A stretch of DNA of 64,000 nt from Aliidiomarina halalkaliphila (GTDB lineage Bacteria > Pseudomonadota > Gammaproteobacteria > Enterobacterales > Alteromonadaceae), in contig NZ_VJWL01000003.1 in NCBI RefSeq assembly GCF_007096385.1, forward strand, positions 273,763-337,762, in the 5' to 3' direction. The notes under the pieces are model-generated. The model was not told the origin of the DNA, did not search any database, and saw only the letters and a list, made by a program, of their open reading frames with translations. The position numbers and the translations under genes are program-made. How positions within the stretch are numbered: the first letter of the stretch is position 1; each line of letters starts with the position of its first letter. Shown here one piece after another: positions 59,461 to 64,000 of the stretch.

Positions 59461-59904
59461 ATGTACCACAAGCCCCTCGATAAAGCAGGAATTATTGTCG
59501 CCGTTTTGTGCGCCATTCACTGCCTATTAGTCCCTGTTGTATTACCAACATTAGCGTTGGTGGGCTTGTCGTTTTTGGGCTTTGAACTCTTCGAACGCAT
59601 TATCCTTTCTATCAGTTTGTTGATTGGTAGTGTGGCCGTGTTTATGGGCATGCGTCACCACCGGAGCTGGACACCGTTTTTCTTTCTCGCCTTAGGTGGG
59701 GTGCTGTATTTCGGTAAGAACACCTTTGGAAGTACATGGGAACCATTACTTATTTTGACGGGAGCGGCGTTTATCGTTGTTGCACACACTCTGAACTTGC
59801 ATTTGTGCCGCGTGAAAAATAGAAACAAGCCGTGCGAGGAAGTGGAAGCCGCCCAGCACAGCGCGCTGGAAGCTGCAAAGCAGGCGAACGAAAGTACGGT
59901 TTAA
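59461..59904 (+). CDS. MerC-domain membrane protein
   Basis: A 147-residue protein with about four membrane helices. The first helix carries CAIHC (Cys17, Cys21), the MerC metal-binding pair, and [11 protein letters not shown] lies in the third-fourth helix region. The C-terminal 40 residues are soluble and acidic, with a further cysteine (KPCEEVEAA). MerC proteins move mercury, but chromosomal copies without other mer genes often belong to zinc or unknown metal handling. No mer operon is present. A Zur-like palindrome lies upstream. The stop shares TTAA with the convergent trmA stop. Confidence 0.85.
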   Translation: MYHKPLDKAGIIVAVLCAIHCLLVPVVLPTLALVGLSFLGFELFERIILSISLLIGSVAVFMGMRHHRSWTPFFFLALGGVLYFGKNTFGSTWEPLLILTGAAFIVVAHTLNLHLCRVKNRNKPCEEVEAAQHSALEAAKQANESTV

Positions 59905-61001
59905 GCTTTCCGTGTAAGGTAAACGCCCGCTTCGATATGGTGCGTAAACGGGAATTGATCAAATAAGGCCGCATGCTGAATATCATGGGTTTTGGTTAAT
60001 TCCTTCAAGTTCTCCGCAAGTGTTTCCGGATTACAAGATACATATATAATCGCTGGGAACTCCGCAACCATGGCTACGGTCATCTCATCAAGTCCCGCCC
60101 GCGGCGGATCCACCAGCACGGTGGTAAAATCATAACTCGTTAAGTCAATATCTTGCAGCCGCGACGGCAAGGCTTCGCCCTTGATCGCGGCAGAGCACTC
60201 TTCGGCAGATAAGCGTTCGATGCGAACATTCTCAATGCCATTCATGGCAATGTTTTTCTTCGCCGAGTTTACCGAGGTTCTGCTAATTTCCGTGCCCAGC
60301 ACATGACGAAATTGACTTGCCAAGGGCAAGCTGAAATTCCCGTTGCCGCAATAGAGCTCTAACAAATCCCCTTGCGCATCTTTGGCGACATCACAGGCCC
60401 ACTCAATCATATGAGTATTCACTGCAGCATTGGGCTGGGTAAAACTATTTTCGATATGCTCGAACTGATAGGGCCGTTCGTGGATCGTGAGTTTCTCCAC
60501 CACATAATCGCGATGCAATACTTCCTTTTGTTTTCGGGCCCGGCCGATCAAATCAACAGTAGCGAACTGCTGAAGGTGGTCGCGCAGGTGTTCGGCATGC
60601 GCTTTCCATTCGTCATCGAGCTGCCGATGGTAAAGCAAGGAAATGAGCGCTTCATTTGTGGTGGTCGTAAGAAAATCCACCTGAAATAGCTTGCGTCGCA
60701 GTTGCGGTTTATCGCGAATAAAATCTAACACCCCCTGCATGAGCTGATTAATCAGTACATTTGCAGCGGCGAATTGATCGACTCGGTACTTCTCTTTGGT
60801 TTCAGGATTAAACATCACATAGTAAAGATCATCGCCATCGTGCCACACGCGAAATTCCGCACGCATGCGGTAATGTTCAGGAGGGGATGGAAATACTGCC
60901 AATGCAGGTGCTGCAAAAGGTGTGAGCAAGGTGGTGAGGCGATCAGATTTCTCCGCCAATTGGGCTTGATAAGCCGCACCGAGATCGATTGGTTTTTGCA
61001 T
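59901..61001 (-). CDS. trmA: tRNA (uracil-5-)-methyltransferase
   Basis: Makes the nearly universal m5U54 in the T loop of tRNA using SAM. It has 366 residues, the same as in E. coli. SAM motif [16 protein letters not shown], the [14 protein letters not shown] segment and the catalytic Cys in [15 protein letters not shown] are clear. The ATG at 61001 fits the family start [12 protein letters not shown]; an upstream ATG at 61043 has no support. It overlaps the MerC-like gene by four bases at the stops. Confidence 0.97.
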   Translation of the reverse strand: MQKPIDLGAAYQAQLAEKSDRLTTLLTPFAAPALAVFPSPPEHYRMRAEFRVWHDGDDLYYVMFNPETKEKYRVDQFAAANVLINQLMQGVLDFIRDKPQLRRKLFQVDFLTTTTNEALISLLYHRQLDDEWKAHAEHLRDHLQQFATVDLIGRARKQKEVLHRDYVVEKLTIHERPYQFEHIENSFTQPNAAVNTHMIEWACDVAKDAQGDLLELYCGNGNFSLPLASQFRHVLGTEISRTSVNSAKKNIAMNGIENVRIERLSAEECSAAIKGEALPSRLQDIDLTSYDFTTVLVDPPRAGLDEMTVAMVAEFPAIIYVSCNPETLAENLKELTKTHDIQHAALFDQFPFTHHIEAGVYLTRKA

Positions 61002-61272
61002 AACTAACACCTGTGTTGAGTCGACGTTTTCTAGGCCGCGCATTCTACCTGTTTTTCATTTAATCCGCACTTTTACTCAAATACAGGGGTAAACCCCTAT
61101 TTTGTTATACCTAGGGTTCAGTTATTAATAGACATCCCTAAACGCTGTTCACAAAATAATAACAACTCGAACAGAGCCGTTGGGCGCGATTGCGCTTGGT
61201 AGTTACAAGGAGCTTTAGGGAACTTCGTTTCGGAAGGATAAAAATAATATTCAGGACAACAAGGTATAATTC

Positions 61273-63090
61273 ATGTCAAAGACAAAAGTATTCACACGCG
61301 GCGCAATCGCTGCAGCAGTCGCTTCATTGCTGGCTGCACCATCTGTTATCGCAAATGATGAAGAGCGCGTCATCGTTGCATTCCAGCCAGGCGCTAAAGC
61401 TGCTGTACAACAAGCGGTTGAGCGTGCCGGTGGCCGCACTGTTGTTGATTTATCAAACGACAATGCCATGGCGATTAAAGTGCCAGCGCAAGCATTGCGA
61501 GGCCTTGAGCGCAACCCGAACGTTCTTTACATTGAAGAAGATGTGAAGCGCGAACTGTATAGCACAGAGTTTGAACCTAACCTGCCTTACGGCATTATGA
61601 TGGTGCAAGCGGATCAGGTAAGCGCAGCGCTAGCGGGCAACCGAAAAGTGTGCGTGATCGATTCGGGTTATGATCTGGGTCACCCAGATTTACAAACTTC
61701 AGGTGTTGATGGTGTCTTTGATAGCGGTACAGGTAACTGGTTCACTGACGAAAACGGTCACGGAACCCACGTTACCGGTACTATTGCAGCGCTTGCCAAT
61801 GGCTTAGGGGTTGTTGGTGTTGTGCCAAACGGCCAATTGAACATCCATGTTGTTAAAGTATTTAGCGAGAGTGGTTGGGCGTATTCGTCAAGCCTGATTG
61901 CTGCTGCTGATCAGTGCGCGAACTATGGTTCGAACGTGATCAACATGAGCTTGGGTGGTTCTTTCTCAAGCACTACGGAACGCAATGCATTCCAGCGTTT
62001 AAACGATGACGGTGTGTTGAGTGTTGCAGCCGCAGGTAACGGCGGTAACAATCGTCATTCATATCCTGCTTCATACCCAGCGGTATATTCGGTTGCTGCG
62101 GTAGACCGCGACGGTAACCATGCATCGTTTTCACAGTACAACAATGAAGTTGAGATTGCTGCTCCAGGCGTTGACGTGATGTCTACAGTGCCTCGTGGCA
62201 TGGGTCAGCTTTCGTTGTTCAGCGCAGGCAGCGGTACATACAGCGCCATAGCTATGGACGGTTCGCCTGAGGGCGAAGGTTCAGGTGCGTTGATTGACTG
62301 TGGGTTGGGTACGTCAACCTGTCAGGGCGCGCAAGGTAATGTGTGTTTGATGGAGCGCGGCCAAATTAGCTTCGCCGATAAAGTACTCGCGTGCCAAAAT
62401 GGCGGCGGTGTTGCGGCAGTTGTTTATAACAACGAATCAGGCCCACTAAACGGTACCCTTGGTGGTGTTTCTGTAAACATTCCAGCCGTGGGTATCAGCC
62501 AAGCTGATGGTCAAACTGCCTTAGGTAGCGTCGGTTCTTCAGCGTCAGTATCTGTTGGTGCAAGCGATTGGGCAAGCTACAACGGTACGTCGATGGCGTC
62601 TCCTCACGTTGCAGGTGTTGCGGCACTCGTATGGAGTCACTTTACTGAATGTACTAACGATGAAATCCGTGCGGCGCTTAACGCGACTGCGGAAGATCGT
62701 GGTGCAGCCGGTCGTGATAACTACTATGGTCACGGTATTGTGAAAGCCAAAGCTGCGTATGACTACCTGACAGCGAATGGCTGTGCTGGTGGTGATAATG
62801 GCGGCGGCGATGACGATAACGGTGGTGATAATGGCGGCGATGATGGCGCGTCAATCACTCTGAGTGCATCAACCTATAAAGTTCAAGGTCGCGCACGTGC
62901 CGATCTCACATGGTCTGGTGCTGACTCGTCAAGCGTAACTATCTTCCGTAACGGTTCTTCAGTAGCCACAGTAGCAAACACTGGGTCTTACACCGATGTA
63001 ACTAACTTACGCGGAAGCGGTACTTTAACGTACAAAGTGTGTGAAGCTGGAACGCAAACATGTTCCGATGATGTGACTGTTTCTTACTAA
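61273..63090 (+). CDS. Secreted subtilisin-like serine protease (S8) with PA insert and C-terminal domain
   Basis: A 605-residue extracellular protease. Parts in order: signal peptide (ending SVIAND), an inhibitor-type propeptide (residues 31-95, ending YIEEDVKREL), the S8 catalytic domain with Asp130 (VIDSGYD), His163 (NGHGTHVTGT), the oxyanion Asn in AAAGNGG, and Ser440 (NGTSMASPH). A PA domain of about 100 residues is inserted before the serine. An Asp/Gly/Asn-rich linker (about residues 506-526) leads to a beta-rich tail with two cysteines (TYKVCEAGTQTCSDD). AAGG lies upstream of the ATG. It is an accessory gene, likely for feeding on protein. Confidence 0.95.
   Translation: MSKTKVFTRGAIAAAVASLLAAPSVIANDEERVIVAFQPGAKAAVQQAVERAGGRTVVDLSNDNAMAIKVPAQALRGLERNPNVLYIEEDVKRELYSTEFEPNLPYGIMMVQADQVSAALAGNRKVCVIDSGYDLGHPDLQTSGVDGVFDSGTGNWFTDENGHGTHVTGTIAALANGLGVVGVVPNGQLNIHVVKVFSESGWAYSSSLIAAADQCANYGSNVINMSLGGSFSSTTERNAFQRLNDDGVLSVAAAGNGGNNRHSYPASYPAVYSVAAVDRDGNHASFSQYNNEVEIAAPGVDVMSTVPRGMGQLSLFSAGSGTYSAIAMDGSPEGEGSGALIDCGLGTSTCQGAQGNVCLMERGQISFADKVLACQNGGGVAAVVYNNESGPLNGTLGGVSVNIPAVGISQADGQTALGSVGSSASVSVGASDWASYNGTSMASPHVAGVAALVWSHFTECTNDEIRAALNATAEDRGAAGRDNYYGHGIVKAKAAYDYLTANGCAGGDNGGGDDDNGGDNGGDDGASITLSASTYKVQGRARADLTWSGADSSSVTIFRNGSSVATVANTGSYTDVTNLRGSGTLTYKVCEAGTQTCSDDVTVSY
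62788..62846 (+). repeat. Imperfect tandem repeat in the protease linker
   Basis: GGTGGTGATAATGGCGGCG occurs at 62788 and again at 62821. The first unit is 33 bases and contains one extra GGC. It codes for the Asp/Gly/Asn linker and is prone to slippage in multiples of three. Confidence 0.7.
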
Positions 63091-63118
63091 CCCCAACCGG
63101 TAAGTAATAGTTGTAAAA

Positions 63119-63145
63119 AAGAGGCCAGCGTTATGCTGGCCTCTT
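63119..63145. terminator. Terminator between the protease and RRM genes
   Basis: AAGAGGCCAGC and its complement form an 11-bp stem with a five-base loop. A-rich and T-rich sides suit both convergent genes. Confidence 0.87.
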
Positions 63146-63172
63146 CCTTTCTATAAAACCTTCATCAAGGAT

Positions 63173-63661
63173 TTACTCTTCGTTCTGATCAGCGTGAGCG
63201 GTTCGAACTTTTAAGGTACGCCCTTCGAAATCACGATCATTCAATTTCGCTAAAGCGAGGTCTGCACCAGTCACTTCCATTTCAACAAAGCCGTAGCCTT
63301 TCTTACGACCGGTGCGACGATCTTTCACCAAACGTACTTCATACACCTCACCATAGCGGCCGAATATACCTTCAACTTCTTCTTCGGTCACTTTAAATGG
63401 TAGATTGCCAACATAGAGGGTGCGGCTATCTGTTCCTTTACTCGAGCGTTTACTCTTTGGAGTAGTTTGCGTGGCTTGTTTCTTTTGCTTTAGGAAAAAA
63501 GAAACAAAGGGAGTCACAACCCCGCCTAAAAACGTACCGAGCGCCAATAAGGAAACAACAAGAGTGTCTGGAGCTTCGATAAATAACTGCGCAATAATGG
63601 TAAAAACAACTGCTACAACAGCAGCGATAACAACCTGAAAGCCTGAAAAAGCGCGATTCAT
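63173..63661 (-). CDS. Membrane-anchored RRM RNA-binding protein
   Basis: A 162-residue protein with two N-terminal membrane helices (about residues 8-28 and 34-57), a basic Lys/Ser/Thr linker and a C-terminal RRM domain. RNP2 is LYVGNL and RNP1 is KKGYGFVEM, with the aromatic residues used to stack on RNA present. Bacterial RRM proteins usually lack membrane segments; versions with helices occur in marine gammaproteobacteria, and their role is unknown. The ribosome site AAAGGA lies eight bases before the ATG. The gap after it leads to the stable-RNA promoters. Confidence 0.88.
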   Translation of the reverse strand: MNRAFSGFQVVIAAVVAVVFTIIAQLFIEAPDTLVVSLLALGTFLGGVVTPFVSFFLKQKKQATQTTPKSKRSSKGTDSRTLYVGNLPFKVTEEEVEGIFGRYGEVYEVRLVKDRRTGRKKGYGFVEMEVTGADLALAKLNDRDFEGRTLKVRTAHADQNEE

Positions 63662-63821
63662 AATAAAAATCCTTTCGCATTAAGTGAAAATAAAGAGTCA
63701 ATAAGGAAACGGTGACGAAAAACAAGCAACCGTGCCCTCATCTTAGCGGTTATCTAAGCATCCGGCAAAATAAGCGTTGCTCAATTCCTGAGCGAACAGT
63801 TTTAAATGTACAATTTTGGGC

Positions 63822-63849
63822 TTGACCCATCATGAAAAATGCCTAAAAT
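63822..63849 (+). promoter_or_regulatory. Stable-RNA-type promoter P1 at the right edge
   Basis: TTGACC and TAAAAT with a 16-base spacer, an AT-rich stretch upstream like an UP element, and a GCGCCTC discriminator, as in rRNA promoters. A CGTC/GACG stem with a TTCG loop follows at 63859-63870. Confidence 0.7.
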
Positions 63850-63963
63850 GCGCCTCTCGTCTTCGGACGAACGGCAAGTTCGCAAAAAAGTAGGTTTTCC
63901 TACGCGAATTTGGCCTTCTGATTAACCAGAAGCATAGGAAAACAAAAAACTTTCCGAAAGCGG

Positions 63964-63991
63964 TTGACAGAAAAAATGGGGCGTGTAGAAT
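63964..63991 (+). promoter_or_regulatory. Stable-RNA-type promoter P2 at the right edge
   Basis: A perfect TTGACA and TAGAAT with a 16-base spacer and GCGCACC discriminator. Together with P1, 142 bases upstream, it is arranged like the tandem promoters of an rRNA operon. The transcribed genes lie beyond the window. Confidence 0.75.
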
Positions 63992-64000
63992 GCGCACCTC

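Noticed and set aside
61190..61546. An open frame in front of and overlapping the protease gene
   Set aside because: It overlaps the protease in another frame, lacks a ribosome site and has a low-complexity, unlikely composition.

Overview
The window is a gene-dense stretch of about 50% GC chromosome from a gammaproteobacterium. The gene blocks accB-accC-prmA-dusB-fis-purH-purD, rsd/nudC-hemE, psd-rsgA/orn, cutA-dsbD, fxsA-groES-groEL, epmB/efp-epmA and pabA-argD-astA-astD are typical of the Alteromonadales/Vibrionales side of the class. A marine, amino-acid-using genus such as Idiomarina or a relative is my best guess, from gene order and protein character only. No phage, transposase, CRISPR array or plasmid function was found. 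This is core chromosome with a few accessory genes.

Layout. Bases 1-6.3 kb hold the start of pheA, an orphan lipoprotein, cfa, the salvage pair udk-nupC, a lone MlaC-like lipid carrier and a predicted outer-membrane protein. 6.4-10.2 kb hold gor, a tiny exported protein that looks like the stump of a cupin gene, a CAT-like acetyltransferase, a YebC/YeeN regulator and a YkgJ-type cysteine protein. 10.2-17.7 kb hold two full-length paralogous TPR-GGDEF diguanylate cyclases around an exported amidohydrolase and an MscS channel. 17.7-28.5 kb hold prlC, two small membrane proteins, rpe-trpS-pabA, argD-astA-astD, an OsmC protein, prkB and slyX. 28.6-32.4 kb hold an FKBP lipoprotein, rsd, nudC and hemE. 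32.5-36.7 kb hold an RND efflux pair. 36.8-41 kb hold ugpQ, psd, rsgA, orn, a tRNA-Gly(GCC) with a duplicated tail, and maoP. 41-53.1 kb is a long minus-strand block: purD, an exported methyltransferase, purH, dsbC, fis, dusB, prmA, accC, accB, aroQ, dsbD, cutA. 53.2-64 kb hold fxsA, groES-groEL, a DUF3016 protein, the EF-P set (epmB, efp, epmA), a MerC-like protein, trmA, a secreted subtilisin, a membrane-anchored RRM protein and, at the right edge, two strong stable-RNA-type promoters.

How the genes fit together. Several sets act jointly: EpmB and EpmA modify Lys34 of EF-P; DsbD recycles DsbC; AccB and AccC form half of acetyl-CoA carboxylase; PurH and PurD serve purine synthesis; ArgD, AstA and AstD belong to arginine/succinylarginine metabolism; GroES/GroEL and FxsA each sit behind a close match to a sigma-32 promoter. 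Many genes end in clear intrinsic terminators, several of them shared by convergent genes.

I found no obviously new multi-gene system. The most unusual items are the twin cyclases with different I-sites, the tRNA-Gly tail duplication with an inverted tRNA fragment between the copies, the structured leader in front of the cupin-like stump, the exported methyltransferase inside the pur cluster, the membrane-anchored RRM protein, and a Zur-box-like palindrome in front of the MerC-like gene.
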